Shown: positions 36,360 to 44,909, numbered from the stretch's first letter. The stretch: DNA of 45,376 bases from Heyndrickxia acidiproducens DSM 23148 (GCF_000374345.1 NZ_KB894003.1:1-45376); one strand, 5' to 3'. Notes: generated from the letters alone by a model not told the origin. Numbers and translations: made by a program.

Positions 36360-36893
36360 TCATTTAAAATTTTTCTCGATATATTTTTCTTCCTCAACAG
36401 GTGTGAGCAGCCTTGTTGCTTTGCCGATATTGCCGTTCTGATAATCCCAAACTTCATTATGTGCTTCCACGGCATTGCGAAAGTCCCCTTTTTTCCATGG
36501 CTTTAAGATCTTCAGGAGATCCGTTTGCAGTCCCATATCCGCGAAATTCTTCTTTTGAATGGCTTCATATAAGGCATTGACCTTATCCTGCGTAATTTCC
36601 GATGCACCCCATTTTTCTCCGGCCGCAACTTTTTGATGGGTCATTTTATGTACTTCCTGCACCAAATCATCTTCACTCATCTTCTCATAGGCCGGCAATT
36701 CTTTCTCCGCCGCTTTTTGCTTGAAACTTGCCTCAATTGCCGCTTCAGCTTTTGTCTCTTCTTTCTCCGGCACTTTTTTCACCGGAGCAGCCTCTGTAGG
36801 GATTGCTTCTCCTTTGTTCAAATAAAAATATGAAAAACCTGCAATGAAAACTGCAACCGCAATCCCCATGCCGATTGTAAACCGCTTAAACAC
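36360..36893 (-). CDS. DUF6241 domain protein
   Basis: A 177-residue protein with an N-terminal membrane anchor (about residues 8-25), a charged Lys/Glu linker, and the conserved core MSEDDLVQEVHKMTHQKV..KWG, then LKPWKKGDF..AVEAHNEVW, found in DUF6241 proteins of Bacillaceae. Function unknown; it should face the outside of the membrane. The start is GTG after GGGGGAG. Confidence 0.7.
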   Translation of the reverse strand: MFKRFTIGMGIAVAVFIAGFSYFYLNKGEAIPTEAAPVKKVPEKEETKAEAAIEASFKQKAAEKELPAYEKMSEDDLVQEVHKMTHQKVAAGEKWGASEITQDKVNALYEAIQKKNFADMGLQTDLLKILKPWKKGDFRNAVEAHNEVWDYQNGNIGKATRLLTPVEEEKYIEKNFK

Positions 36894-37148
36894 GATATCT
36901 CCCCCTTTAATCTTTCCGTTACCGATTTCGCTGCTGCTGCCCTAAAATCCTGCTTTTTAGATAATCCTTTTCATACAGCGGTTTGCCTGCCTGCGAAAAA
37001 GCACAAGCATCGCAAAGCGGAACGGCCTCCCTTTTTCCGGAACCTAGAGCCGGGCATAAACATATATAAATTTTAAGATATGGCCGTTTTGCCGGGAAAA
37101 TGAAAAAGTCCTGCCTGTAACAAACGGCAGAACTCCTTACATCATAAA
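36894..37148. other. Spacer with an open frame lacking a start codon
   Basis: On the minus strand a frame ending in TAA at 36919-36921 runs back more than 50 codons without ATG, GTG or TTG. Its tail reads CLCPALGSGKREAVPLCDACAF then a basic end, with C-x-C and C-x-x-C pairs that look protein-like. No ribosome binding site or family is visible. It may be a decayed small zinc-ribbon-like gene or chance. Confidence 0.25.
37100..37137 (-). terminator. Terminator after the DUF975 gene
   Basis: On the minus strand AGTTCTGCCG pairs with GGCAGGACT around a short loop, followed by five T. Confidence 0.6.
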
Positions 37149-37805
37149 TTATATTTCCTGTACTTCTTCATTATTCCTCAAATGCTCATAAAATTTAGCC
37201 ATCGTTGTGTTGATGTAGGGAACCAGCCACAAAAATCCAATTCCAATACTAATCAAACAAAGAATTCCCCAGCCGATAAAGCTCAATTGCATCAAAAAAA
37301 ATTTCCACTTGTAACCGTCCATCATTTTTCGGCTCTTTGTGATCATTTGATTTAAGGTGAGCTCGGGATGATCATGGTAAATAAAATAGGTTTGGGAGTA
37401 GGCAAGTGATTTTATAATTCCCGGAATGATGAGCAGCAAAGACCACAGAAAAGAATAAATAGCAATTAAAACGCCTAAACCGATTGTTTTAAAATAACGT
37501 TTCCCGCTGGAGAACAGTTGGAATAGATCGCCAACCGCCGCCTTTTCATTGCGTGCAATCGCTAAGAATATCCAGTAACCGGCAACGGAAACAGGCAGTA
37601 GCGCAGCAGTTACAAGCCAAAAAATAATGTCTCCTCCCGAATCTGAGGTTTCGGGATAAGCAGACGGACCCCCGGATGCAATCATTTGTAATAACGAAGG
37701 AATCCCTCCGGATATTAATACAACTAAAAATCCGACCAGAACTGCAAGCCCCCATCTTCCTTTCAGTGATGCCCTTGCATCTTTTTTTAGCTGTTGAATT
37801 TTCAT
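37149..37805 (-). CDS. DUF975 family membrane protein
   Basis: A 218-residue polytopic membrane protein. It starts KIQQLKKDARASLKGRWGLAV, the DUF975 signature, and contains the family hallmark LAYSQTYFIYHDHPELTLNQMITKSRKMMDGYKWKFF. About five hydrophobic segments. Function unknown. RBS AGGAGG precedes the ATG. It appears monocistronic. Confidence 0.85.
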   Translation of the reverse strand: MKIQQLKKDARASLKGRWGLAVLVGFLVVLISGGIPSLLQMIASGGPSAYPETSDSGGDIIFWLVTAALLPVSVAGYWIFLAIARNEKAAVGDLFQLFSSGKRYFKTIGLGVLIAIYSFLWSLLLIIPGIIKSLAYSQTYFIYHDHPELTLNQMITKSRKMMDGYKWKFFLMQLSFIGWGILCLISIGIGFLWLVPYINTTMAKFYEHLRNNEEVQEI

Positions 37806-37867
37806 AAAAACGCCTCCTTCTGTACCATTATATTTGATTTGCTCAGGAATTTGTCATAAATTCTATA

Positions 37868-37901
37868 TTTCAATAAAAAAAACGCCCTGCCCATCAGGAC
37901 A
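37868..37901 (-). terminator. Terminator of the solitary tRNA-Leu gene
   Basis: On the minus strand GTCCTG / CAGGGC stem followed by eight T. Confidence 0.7.
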
Positions 37902-37924
37902 AAGCATTTCATTGTCTTCCGTTA

Positions 37925-38006
37925 TACCGGTGGTCGGGGTCGAACCGACACTCCCGAAGGAACACGATTTTGAGTCGTGCGCGTCTGCCAATTCCGCCAC
38001 ACCGGC
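37925..38006 (-). tRNA. tRNA-Leu (anticodon CAA)
   Basis: Cloverleaf with acceptor GCCGGTG / CACCGGT, anticodon loop CTCAAAA, long variable arm and T-loop GGTTCGACC. CCA is not encoded. It is identical to the copy at 43784-43865 but stands alone with its own promoter and terminator. Confidence 0.93.
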
Positions 38007-38058
38007 ATGACTCCATATGAACTTGCAAACAAAGTTGCTAGTTAATGTCACTCTTATC

Positions 38059-38086
38059 ATTATATCCGGATCGTTAAAAATGTCAA
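38059..38086 (-). promoter_or_regulatory. Consensus sigma-A promoter of the solitary tRNA-Leu
   Basis: On the minus strand TTGACA (38086-38081), 16 bases, TATAAT (38064-38059): perfect -35 and -10 hexamers. Confidence 0.8.
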
Positions 38087-38100
38087 TAACTTTTATGTAG

Positions 38101-38128
38101 AAAAGGGAAGCCAAAAAGCTTCCCTCTT
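38101..38128 (-). terminator. Terminator after the monooxygenase gene
   Basis: GGGAAGC / GCTTCCC stem with a 6-base loop, then CCTTTTC on the minus strand, right at the stop codon. Confidence 0.6.
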
Positions 38129-39141
38129 CATGCACGGCCTTTCTTCAGTTCACTCAGTATCTCATATGACCGCAGCCGCTCTTCATGGTGATAAATATGT
38201 GATACAAACATCAACTCATCGATTTTCGTGTCGTCGAGGAATTCTTCCATTTTATCTTTTATCGTCTGCTTTGACCCGATAAAAGCATATTCAAGCTGGC
38301 GCAGTGCCGCTTCTTCTTCAAACGGTGTCCAAATCCCGTTCATGCTATCCACCGGCGGCTGCAGCGGCTGCGATTTGCCCCGGATAACGCCGAGGAAAAA
38401 CTGGTACAGGCTTGTTGCGATTCTTTCCGCTTCTGCATCTGTATCGGCCGCTACGCCGTTTACGCATGCGATCACATATGGTTCTTGCAAATATCTGGAA
38501 GGTTTAAAGTTTTCCCGGTAAAAGTATAGCGCATCAAACAATTGTGCCGGCGCAAAATGGCTCGCAAACGCAAACGGCAGGCCAAGCCGGGCGGCAAGTG
38601 AAGCGCTGTATGTACTTGACCCGAGAAGCCATACCGGAACATCCACCCCTTCTGCTACTACGGCGCGCGCATATGTCCGCCGTTCTTTATCAGAGAGAAA
38701 ATAGTTCATCAGTTCCTGGACATTATCCGGAAAGTCCATTTCCCCGCCTTTTAAATTCCGCCTGAGCGCCGCAGCTGTCAGTTGGTCCGTACCAGGCGCA
38801 CGGCCAAGTCCAAGATCAATTCTGCCCGGATAGATAGAACCAAGCGTTCCAAACTGTTCAGCCACAACAAGCGGCGCATGATTTGGCAGCATGACACCGC
38901 CTGATCCGACGCGGATGGTTTTGGTGCCTGCCGCAATATATCCTGCTAAAACAGCTGTTGCAGAGCTGGCAACCCCTGTCATATTATGGTGCTCCGCGAG
39001 CCAATACCGTTTGTAGCCCCATTTTTCAACATGCTGTGCGAGGCTCAGGCTATTTTTGAACGAATCTGTCGGTGTTTTTCCGGATAAAACCGGAACCAAA
39101 TCCAAAACAGAAAACGCAATATCATTTAATTTCTTTTCCAT
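38128..39141 (-). CDS. LLM-class flavin-dependent oxidoreductase (luciferase-like)
   Basis: A 337-residue TIM-barrel flavin monooxygenase of the bacterial luciferase-like family: [12 protein letters not shown] at the first strand, [32 protein letters not shown], and [14 protein letters not shown], all typical of the MsnO8/YhbW-type subgroup. It needs reduced FMN, which the FMN reductase at 35722-36255 could provide. Substrate unknown. ATG 39141 is chosen over 39159 and 39207 because homology begins at IAFSVLDL and GGAAG lies upstream. Confidence 0.85.
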   Translation of the reverse strand: MEKKLNDIAFSVLDLVPVLSGKTPTDSFKNSLSLAQHVEKWGYKRYWLAEHHNMTGVASSATAVLAGYIAAGTKTIRVGSGGVMLPNHAPLVVAEQFGTLGSIYPGRIDLGLGRAPGTDQLTAAALRRNLKGGEMDFPDNVQELMNYFLSDKERRTYARAVVAEGVDVPVWLLGSSTYSASLAARLGLPFAFASHFAPAQLFDALYFYRENFKPSRYLQEPYVIACVNGVAADTDAEAERIATSLYQFFLGVIRGKSQPLQPPVDSMNGIWTPFEEEAALRQLEYAFIGSKQTIKDKMEEFLDDTKIDELMFVSHIYHHEERLRSYEILSELKKGRA

Positions 39142-39301
39142 CGTCCGCTTCCTTTCCATCTTCCCGTGAAGATACATCCATTGTAAAATAGCCGGTTTCC
39201 AAAACAAAATGATTTGCCTATCCGCTTAACGCATTTCCGATTAAACCCGTTCGTTTACCGTGCTTCTTATAAGGGAATATGAAAAGTCCGTCCTTATGAA
39301 C

Positions 39302-39769
39302 GACCGCGGGCACGGATTTTTTTCTGTCACGGGCTTTCATTCCCTTTATGATCGACCGTGGGCACGGGTTTTTTTCTGCCACGGGCTTTCATTCCCTTTA
39401 TGATCGACCGTGGGCACGGGTTTTTTTCTGCCACGGGCTTTCATTCCCTTTATGATCGACCGCGGGCACGGGTTTTTCTCCGCCACGGGCTTTCATTCCC
39501 TTTATGATCGACCGTGGGCACGGGTTTTTTTCTGCCACGGGCTTTCATTCCCTTTATGAACGACCGCGGGCACGGGTTTTTCTCCGCCACGGGCTTTCAT
39601 TCCCTTTATGATCGACCATGGGCACGGGTTTTCTTCCGTCACGGGCTTTCATTCCCTTTATGATCGACCGGGAGCACAGGTTTTTTTCCGCCACGGGCTT
39701 TCATTCCCTTTATGATCGACCGCGGGCACGGTTTTTTTTCCGCCACGGGCTTTCATTCCCTTTATGATC
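39302..39769 (+). repeat. 52-bp minisatellite, nine units
   Basis: Units start at 39302, 39354, 39406, 39458, 39510, 39562, 39614, 39666 and 39718, an exact 52-bp period with no indels. A degenerate tenth unit begins at 39770. Each unit has GACCGYGGGCACGGG, a T-run, then CCACGGGCTTTCATTCCC and TTTATGATC. The two halves share CACGGGYTTT, suggesting an older 26-bp duplication. CCGTGGGCACGG is a short palindrome. The period is not a multiple of three and no long frame exists, so it is not a coding repeat. Confidence 0.95.
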
Positions 39770-40006
39770 GACCTCGCACACGAGTTGTCTTCTGTTCCGG
39801 TCGTTCATTCTCACGATGGAAGCCACCAGAAAGAGCATGGGTGCCAAATGGCATGAGGTTGGACAAATGGAGAATCAGGCTGCTGGATTAAGCAATAGGA
39901 ATCTTACAATGAGCAAATAAAACAGCCGGATCAAGAGTTGGAAAACCCGGTTTAAGAATATGTGAATAATCAAGTGACAATTAACTTTACTGAAGGGGGT
40001 TCAGCG
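39770..40006 (+). other. Spacer after the minisatellite
   Basis: Begins with a degenerate repeat unit (to about 39821). No ribosome-binding-site-supported gene is seen before the DUF421 start. GAAGGGGG at 39992-39999 is the RBS of the next gene. Confidence 0.4.
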
Positions 40007-40463
40007 ATGCAAATCGGCATAGACTTATTAAAACTGATGATGGGCTTTTTTGCGCTCATCTTTTGTTTAAAACTAACCGGCTCCAAAAAGTATTTCAAAT
40101 CTTACTCCAATTGACTTTATATGGAGTATTATGCTGTCTGAAATCGTCGGCAACGGCCTTTACGATGCCACTGTAAAATGGTACTACATTCTTGCTATGC
40201 TTTCTGTTTGGGTCATCATTAAAGTCATTTTTGACATCCTCATTTACCGCTCTGATAAATTGGAAAAATTCCTTATCGGAGATAAAGCGCTGATTATTGA
40301 TAAGGGAAAAATTAACAAAGAAGTACTGAAAAAAAATAAAATTGATATGAATCAACTGACGGAATTATTGAGAAAGCAAAGCGTATTTTCATTTGAAGAA
40401 ATTGACTTGGCCTATCTCGAAAAAGATGGGACGGTTACGGTGAAAAAAAGGCAGCGGTCATGA
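40007..40463 (+). pseudogene. DUF421 (YetF-like) membrane protein gene, frameshifted
   Basis: ATG 40007 (RBS GAAGGGGG) encodes MQIGIDLLKLMMGFFALIFC..KLTGSKK, the DUF421 first helix, but hits TGA at 40112-40114. One frame over, the family continues without loss: ISNLTPIDFIWSIMLSEIVGNGLYD, then a second helix and the cytoplasmic part with GDKALIIDKGKINKEVLKKNKIDMNQL, ending at 40463. Removing one A from the AAAAA at 40085-40089 joins both into a 151-codon frame with normal family spacing. It is a recent pseudogene, slippage-controlled gene or sequencing error. Confidence 0.8.
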
Positions 40464-40707
40464 ACGCCATTTGAATCGTCAAATATCGTCATTTGCGAAA
40501 ACATCCGTTCGTCCAAAAAAGCGGGCAGCAAAAAGGGAGATAAACAAATGCGACTGTACGAATATCCGGCAACATTCCACTCCAAATAAATATAATGGCC
40601 TCTTTTGTAAGGTTGCCGAATTGCCGCAAATTATGCAAGTGTTCCCTGCTGCATGGCCACAATCAATAAACCTTTAAAGTATGAATATTAAGATCATATA
40701 AATTATT
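40464..40707 (+). other. Spacer between the DUF421 gene and phoD
   Basis: No supported gene. A 13-codon frame after AGGGAG near 40540 (MRLYEYPATFHSK) is too short to call. Control elements of phoD begin at 40708. Confidence 0.4.
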
Positions 40708-40746
40708 TTTACAACCTTTTTAATTTTTCTTCACTGTCGCTTAACA
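40708..40746 (+). promoter_or_regulatory. PhoP box array upstream of phoD
   Basis: Four TTNACA-like hexamers at exact 11-bp spacing: TTTACA (40708), TTTAAT (40719), TTCACT (40730), TTAACA (40741). This is the layout bound by phosphorylated PhoP. A -10-like TATAGT lies at 40756-40761, the right distance for activation. Confidence 0.75.
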
Positions 40747-40809
40747 ATAAAGCTTTATAGTAAAAATTGCAGTAAGCTTCATACCTTTTTTGAAAGGAGA
40801 AATTAAAAA

Positions 40810-42561
40810 ATGAGTGATCCGTATATAGACCAATGGATCAAAAGGCTTGAGGAAGAAAGTTTTCAAAATCATACTTTTGATCGCAGAAAGTTTATCGAAG
40901 GGGCGGGAAAGATCGCTGTTTTATCACTTGGCCTGACCTTTGCACAATCACTGGAGAACACAAACGTCCACGCAGCGCCATCGTTCTCCAACTATCCTTT
41001 TACACTAGGTGTAGCGTCCGGAGATCCGATGCCGGAAAGTGTAGTACTGTGGACAAGACTGGCACCTGATCCTTTAAACGGCGGAGGGATGCCCAATCAT
41101 CGCGTACCCGTTAAGTGGGAAATTGCTAAGGACAACCATTTTAGAAACATAATCCAAAGAGGAACAGAAATTGCAACCCCCGAACTGGCGCATACCATCC
41201 ATGCTGAAGTAAATCATCTTGAACCAAATCATGTTTACTATTATCGATTTAAATGCGGAAATGAACTAAGCCCTGCCGGCAGAACCAAAACCCTGCCGCA
41301 TCAAGGTGCGAATATCAGCAAGCTTTCTTTTGCCTTCACATCCTGCCAGCAATATGAGCATGGCTTTTATACCGCCCATAAGCATTTAGCCGGAGAAGAC
41401 CTTGATCTTGTATTCCATCTCGGTGATTATATTTACGAATACGGCCCGAATGAATACATTTCTTCAAGCGGAAATGTCAGAACCCACAACAGCAGTGAAA
41501 TTTGGACACTTGATGATTACCGGAACCGCTATGCACAGTACCGCTCCGATGCGGATTTAAAATCTGCGCATGCGGCTTTCCCATGGGTTGTCACTTGGGA
41601 TGACCACGAAGTTGAAAACAACTACGCGAACAATATACCGGAAAAAGGCCAATCGGTTGATGCGTTTATCAAACGGCGGACAGCCGCTTATCAGGCTTAC
41701 TACGAAAATATGCCTTTACGAAGGTCTTCAATTATGCAAGGCAATTCCATGAAACTTTACCGGGATTTTACCTACGGAAACCTGGCATCTTTTTTTGTAT
41801 TGGATTCACGCCAGTACCGTGATGACCAGGCAAACGGAGATGGGACAAAAGCCCCTTCTGCAGAACAGATGGATCCAGCCCGCACATTACTTGGCAATGA
41901 ACAGGAAAAGTGGCTGCTTCATCATCTTGGCCGATCGAAAACAAGCTGGAATGTCCTTGCCCAGCAAATCTTTTTCTCAAAACGGAATTTAGGGACAAGC
42001 GCGGCTCCTAAATACAGCATGGATGCCTGGGACGGATACCCCTTTGCACGAAAAAAAATACTTGACTTTGTAAAAAACAATCATATTAATAATCTGATTG
42101 TGCTATCCGGAGATGTACATGCAAACTGGGCAACAAATATTTTAAGTGATTTTGATCATTCCGGTTCAAAAGTGGTTGGTGCTGAATTTGTCGGCACATC
42201 CGTTACTTCAGGAGGGAATGGGTCGGATAAGCGTGCAGATACAGATAAAATTTTAAGAGAAAACCCGCATATTAAATTTTTTAATAATTATCGCGGCTAT
42301 GTGACATGTACAGTAACACCGGACAGATGGAAAACAGATTACCGCGTACTTCCGTATGTAACAACGCCTGGCGCGGAAATCACAACAAGAGCTTCTTTCA
42401 TATTTGACAGAAACAGTGATGGGATAATAGAAATTTCCACATCAACAGTTGAAGGCGGCCGCAGAAAATCAGATGAAGTGGAAGAAGACCGGACACGTGC
42501 ACATGAACGCGCCCATAAAATCCAAATAAAAAAGAAAAAGGAAAAACAATCATTTAACTAA
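40810..42561 (+). CDS. phoD: PhoD-type alkaline phosphatase / phosphodiesterase, Tat substrate
   Basis: A 583-residue secreted enzyme. The Tat signal has R25-R26 in DRRKFIEGAGK followed by a hydrophobic stretch and an AHAAP-like cleavage region (VHAAPSF). Domain motifs include GVASGDPMPESVVLWTRL, FTSCQQYEHGFY, FHLGDYIYEYG, TWDDHEVENNY, LDSRQYRDDQ and LSGDVHANW, all typical of PhoD. It releases phosphate from phosphodiesters such as teichoic acid under phosphate starvation. The C-terminal Lys/Arg-rich tail (about 30 residues) is unusual. RBS AAAGGAG precedes the ATG. Confidence 0.95.
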   Translation: MSDPYIDQWIKRLEEESFQNHTFDRRKFIEGAGKIAVLSLGLTFAQSLENTNVHAAPSFSNYPFTLGVASGDPMPESVVLWTRLAPDPLNGGGMPNHRVPVKWEIAKDNHFRNIIQRGTEIATPELAHTIHAEVNHLEPNHVYYYRFKCGNELSPAGRTKTLPHQGANISKLSFAFTSCQQYEHGFYTAHKHLAGEDLDLVFHLGDYIYEYGPNEYISSSGNVRTHNSSEIWTLDDYRNRYAQYRSDADLKSAHAAFPWVVTWDDHEVENNYANNIPEKGQSVDAFIKRRTAAYQAYYENMPLRRSSIMQGNSMKLYRDFTYGNLASFFVLDSRQYRDDQANGDGTKAPSAEQMDPARTLLGNEQEKWLLHHLGRSKTSWNVLAQQIFFSKRNLGTSAAPKYSMDAWDGYPFARKKILDFVKNNHINNLIVLSGDVHANWATNILSDFDHSGSKVVGAEFVGTSVTSGGNGSDKRADTDKILRENPHIKFFNNYRGYVTCTVTPDRWKTDYRVLPYVTTPGAEITTRASFIFDRNSDGIIEISTSTVEGGRRKSDEVEEDRTRAHERAHKIQIKKKKEKQSFN

Positions 42562-42576
42562 AAATGAGGTGAGTTG

Positions 42577-42762
42577 ATGTTTCAAAATGTTGGTATATCT
42601 GGATTAATCATTATTTTAGTCATTGCCCTGATCATTTTTGGCCCGTCAAAACTCCCGGAAATTGGAAGGGCACTTGGAAACACTTTGAAGGAATTTAAAA
42701 ACTCAACAAAAGATTTAGTTTCCCCTGCGGACACCCAGGATAAGAGCAAGCAAGAGCATTAA
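42577..42762 (+). CDS. tatA: Sec-independent translocase subunit TatA
   Basis: A 61-residue protein: one N-terminal helix, then the hinge [14 protein letters not shown] and an amphipathic helix with a charged tail, the TatA pattern. With TatC it forms the pore for PhoD (TatAd-TatCd in B. subtilis). It lies 15 bases after phoD. ATG 42577 is preferred over TTG 42574; GAGGTGA is the RBS. Confidence 0.95.
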   Translation: MFQNVGISGLIIILVIALIIFGPSKLPEIGRALGNTLKEFKNSTKDLVSPADTQDKSKQEH

Positions 42763-42804
42763 TATGCTGATGCACGTCCTTTAACTTAATCGGGGGTGAA
42801 AAAA

Positions 42805-43533
42805 ATGATGCCATTGATAGGGCATCTTGAAGAATTAAGAAAACGAATCATTATTGTTGTGGCAACATTTTTGGCTTTTTTCATTATCGCAATGTTCAAT
42901 GTAGAGAGGATTTACAGCTGGCTGCTCCGTGATTATAGCGGCCAATTGGCAGTATTAAGCCCCGGAGATATTGTTTGGATTTATTGCACCATTTCAGGCA
43001 TTGCTGCGATAGGATTTACAATCCCCATCGCAGCTTTTCAAACTTGGAGATTTGTTAAACCGGCATTAACAAAAGAAGAATACCATAAAGCTGTACTCTT
43101 TATCCCTTCCTTGTTTTTCTTTTTTACAGGCGGAATTGCTTTTGGGTATTTTCTTGTATACCCAGCCGTCTTTCATTTCCTGGTAAGTCTTACAGGCAAT
43201 CAGTTTGAACTGCTTTTTACTTCAGCAAACTATTTGAAATTCTTATTAAAGCTGACTATTCCATTCGGCTTTTTATTTGAATTCCCACTGGCCATTATGT
43301 TTTTAACATCAATTCATATCGTTACAACAAAGCAGTTGAAGCAAAAGAGAAAGGTTTTCTACTTCGTGTTAATCACGGCTTCTATCTTGCTTACACCGCC
43401 TGACTTTATTTCTGACCTGCTTGTTTCTGTTGTAATGCTGTTGCTATACGAATTGGGTGTGTTACTATCCGGCTATTCGATTAAAAAACAGCAAAAAAGA
43501 TTCATCTATGAAAACACGCATACATCAATATAA
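42805..43533 (+). CDS. tatC: Sec-independent translocase subunit TatC
   Basis: A 242-residue membrane protein with six helices. It starts MMPLIGHLEELRKRIIIVV, the TatC signature, and contains FIPSLFFFFTGGIAFGYF and LTPPDFISDLLVS. It recognises the twin-arginine signal. It is the last gene of the phoD-tatA-tatC operon. The frame opens with GTG 42796, but that codon is part of the RBS GGGGGTG, so ATG 42805 is taken. Confidence 0.95.
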   Translation: MMPLIGHLEELRKRIIIVVATFLAFFIIAMFNVERIYSWLLRDYSGQLAVLSPGDIVWIYCTISGIAAIGFTIPIAAFQTWRFVKPALTKEEYHKAVLFIPSLFFFFTGGIAFGYFLVYPAVFHFLVSLTGNQFELLFTSANYLKFLLKLTIPFGFLFEFPLAIMFLTSIHIVTTKQLKQKRKVFYFVLITASILLTPPDFISDLLVSVVMLLLYELGVLLSGYSIKKQQKRFIYENTHTSI

Positions 43534-43539
43534 AGTTAA

Positions 43540-43577
43540 CCGCTCTATCCAAAACGAAAGAGCGGAATTTTATTTTA
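43540..43577 (+). terminator. Terminator of the phoD-tat operon
   Basis: CCGCTCT / AGAGCGG stem with a 12-base loop, then AATTTTATTTTA. Confidence 0.75.
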
Positions 43578-43721
43578 CAGCACTATATCTCATCCTGAAA
43601 CCGGCTCCTTAAATGTGCAGTGCTAGCGGTCTTTATCCCTGATATAGCTGATCATAAAGAAAGAATGTACGCCGCGCTGCGTAAAAATTGGTGCGTACTA
43701 TTTATTATCTGCTATAATACG

Positions 43722-43766
43722 AAAAACGCTGATTTAGCGTCCGAAAGTCAAGGTTAAATCAGCGTT
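43722..43766 (-). terminator. Terminator of the rRNA-tRNA operon
   Basis: A perfect 12-bp stem AACGCTGATTTA / TAAATCAGCGTT, with five T following on the minus strand, just past the last tRNA. Confidence 0.8.
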
Positions 43767-43783
43767 ACATTAATGATTCATAA

Positions 43784-43865
43784 TACCGGTGGTCGGGGTC
43801 GAACCGACACTCCCGAAGGAACACGATTTTGAGTCGTGCGCGTCTGCCAATTCCGCCACACCGGC
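43784..43865 (-). tRNA. tRNA-Leu (CAA), second copy
   Basis: Identical in sequence to the tRNA at 37925-38006. Last gene of the cluster. CCA not encoded. Confidence 0.93.
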
Positions 43866-43874
43866 ATTTTTTGA

Positions 43875-43948
43875 TGGAGGCGGCAACCGGAATCGAACCG
43901 GTGATAAAGGTTTTGCAGACCTCTGCCTTACCTCTTGGCTATGCCGCC
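43875..43948 (-). tRNA. tRNA-Cys (GCA)
   Basis: Acceptor GGCGGCA / TGCCGCC, anticodon loop CTGCAAA, CCA encoded. Confidence 0.93.
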
Positions 43949-43954
43949 ATCAAA

Positions 43955-44029
43955 TGGAGCGGAAGACGGGATTCGAACCCGCGACCCCCACCTTGGCAAG
44001 GTGATGTTCTACCACTGAACTACTTCCGC
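43955..44029 (-). tRNA. tRNA-Gly (GCC)
   Basis: Acceptor GCGGAAG, anticodon stem-loop ACCTTGCCAAGGT, CCA encoded. Confidence 0.93.
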
Positions 44030-44035
44030 AAAAAA

Positions 44036-44107
44036 CTGGGCCAGCTGGATTCGAACCAACGCATGACGGAGTCAAAGTCCGTTGCCTTACCGCTTGGCTA
44101 TGGCCCA
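44036..44107 (-). tRNA. tRNA-Gln (TTG)
   Basis: Acceptor TGGGCCA / TGGCCCA, anticodon loop CTTTGAC, CCA not encoded. Confidence 0.93.
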
Positions 44108-44117
44108 ATAATTATAA

Positions 44118-44194
44118 TGGGGCGGATAGTGGGAATCGAACCCACGCGTGTCGGAACCACAATCCGATGCGTTAACCACTTCGCCATATCCGCC
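44118..44194 (-). tRNA. tRNA-His (GTG)
   Basis: Extra 5-prime G paired with C73, acceptor GCGGATA, anticodon loop TTGTGGT, CCA encoded. Confidence 0.92.
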
Positions 44195-44202
44195 ATTACA
44201 TT

Positions 44203-44276
44203 TGGCAGGGGCAGTAGGAATCGAACCCACACTGGAGGTTTTGGAGACCTCTGTTCTACCTTTAAACTATGCCCCT
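44203..44276 (-). tRNA. tRNA-Trp (CCA)
   Basis: Acceptor AGGGGCA, anticodon loop CTCCAAA, CCA encoded. Confidence 0.93.
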
Positions 44277-44280
44277 AAAA

Positions 44281-44365
44281 TGGTGGAGGGGGACGGATTC
44301 GAACCGCCGAACCCTGAGGGAGCGGATTTACAGTCCGCCGCGTTTAGCCACTTCGCTACCCCTCC
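44281..44365 (-). tRNA. tRNA-Tyr (GTA)
   Basis: Acceptor GGAGGGG, anticodon loop CTGTAAA, long variable arm, CCA encoded. Confidence 0.93.
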
Positions 44366-44373
44366 ATTTTTCG

Positions 44374-44449
44374 TGGTGCCGGCCAGAGGACTTGAACCCC
44401 CAACCTACTGATTACAAGTCAGTTACTCTACCAATTGAGCTAGGCCGGC
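44374..44449 (-). tRNA. tRNA-Thr (TGT)
   Basis: Acceptor GCCGGCC / GGCCGGC, anticodon loop CTTGTAA, CCA encoded. Confidence 0.93.
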
Positions 44450-44455
44450 TAAAGG

Positions 44456-44528
44456 TGGCTCGGGACGGAATCGAACCGCCGACACAAGGATTTTCAGTCC
44501 TTTGCTCTACCGACTGAGCTACCGAGCC
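44456..44528 (-). tRNA. tRNA-Phe (GAA)
   Basis: Acceptor GGCTCGG / CCGAGCC, anticodon loop CTGAAAA. CC is present but full CCA is not encoded. Confidence 0.93.
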
Positions 44529-44549
44529 TTATCATATGTATAAAATAAA

Positions 44550-44625
44550 TGGCGGTCCCGACGGGAATTGAACCCGCGATCTCCTGCGTGACAGGCAGGC
44601 GTGATAACCGCTACACTACGGGACC
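44550..44625 (-). tRNA. tRNA-Asp (GTC)
   Basis: Acceptor GGTCCCG, anticodon loop CTGTCAC, CCA encoded. Confidence 0.93.
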
Positions 44626-44641
44626 AAATATCAAAAACCAA

Positions 44642-44715
<74 letters not shown>

Positions 44716-44725
44716 ATCATAAAGA

Positions 44726-44801
44726 TGGTGGAGGATGACGGGTTCGAACCGCCGACCCTCTGCTTGTAAGGCAGACGCTCTCCCAGCTGAGCTAATCCTC
44801 C
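44726..44801 (-). tRNA. tRNA-Val (TAC)
   Basis: Acceptor GGAGGAT, anticodon loop CTTACAA, CCA encoded. Confidence 0.93.
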
Positions 44802-44819
44802 AAAAGTATGAAGTTAAAA

Positions 44820-44894
44820 TGGTGACCCGTACGGGATTCGAACCCGTGTTACCGCCGTGAAAGGGCGGTGTCTTAACCGCTTGACCAACGGGCC
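44820..44894 (-). tRNA. tRNA-Glu (TTC)
   Basis: Acceptor GGCCCGT, anticodon loop CTTTCAC, CCA encoded. Confidence 0.93.
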
Positions 44895-44909
44895 ACATCA
44901 CTATGTATA

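Noticed and set aside
39302..39769. Regular repeats as a CRISPR array
   Set aside because: The whole 52-bp unit repeats with no variable spacers, and no cas genes are present. It is a minisatellite.
40548..40589. 13-codon ORF after AGGGAG upstream of phoD
   Set aside because: Too short and without context to separate from chance.
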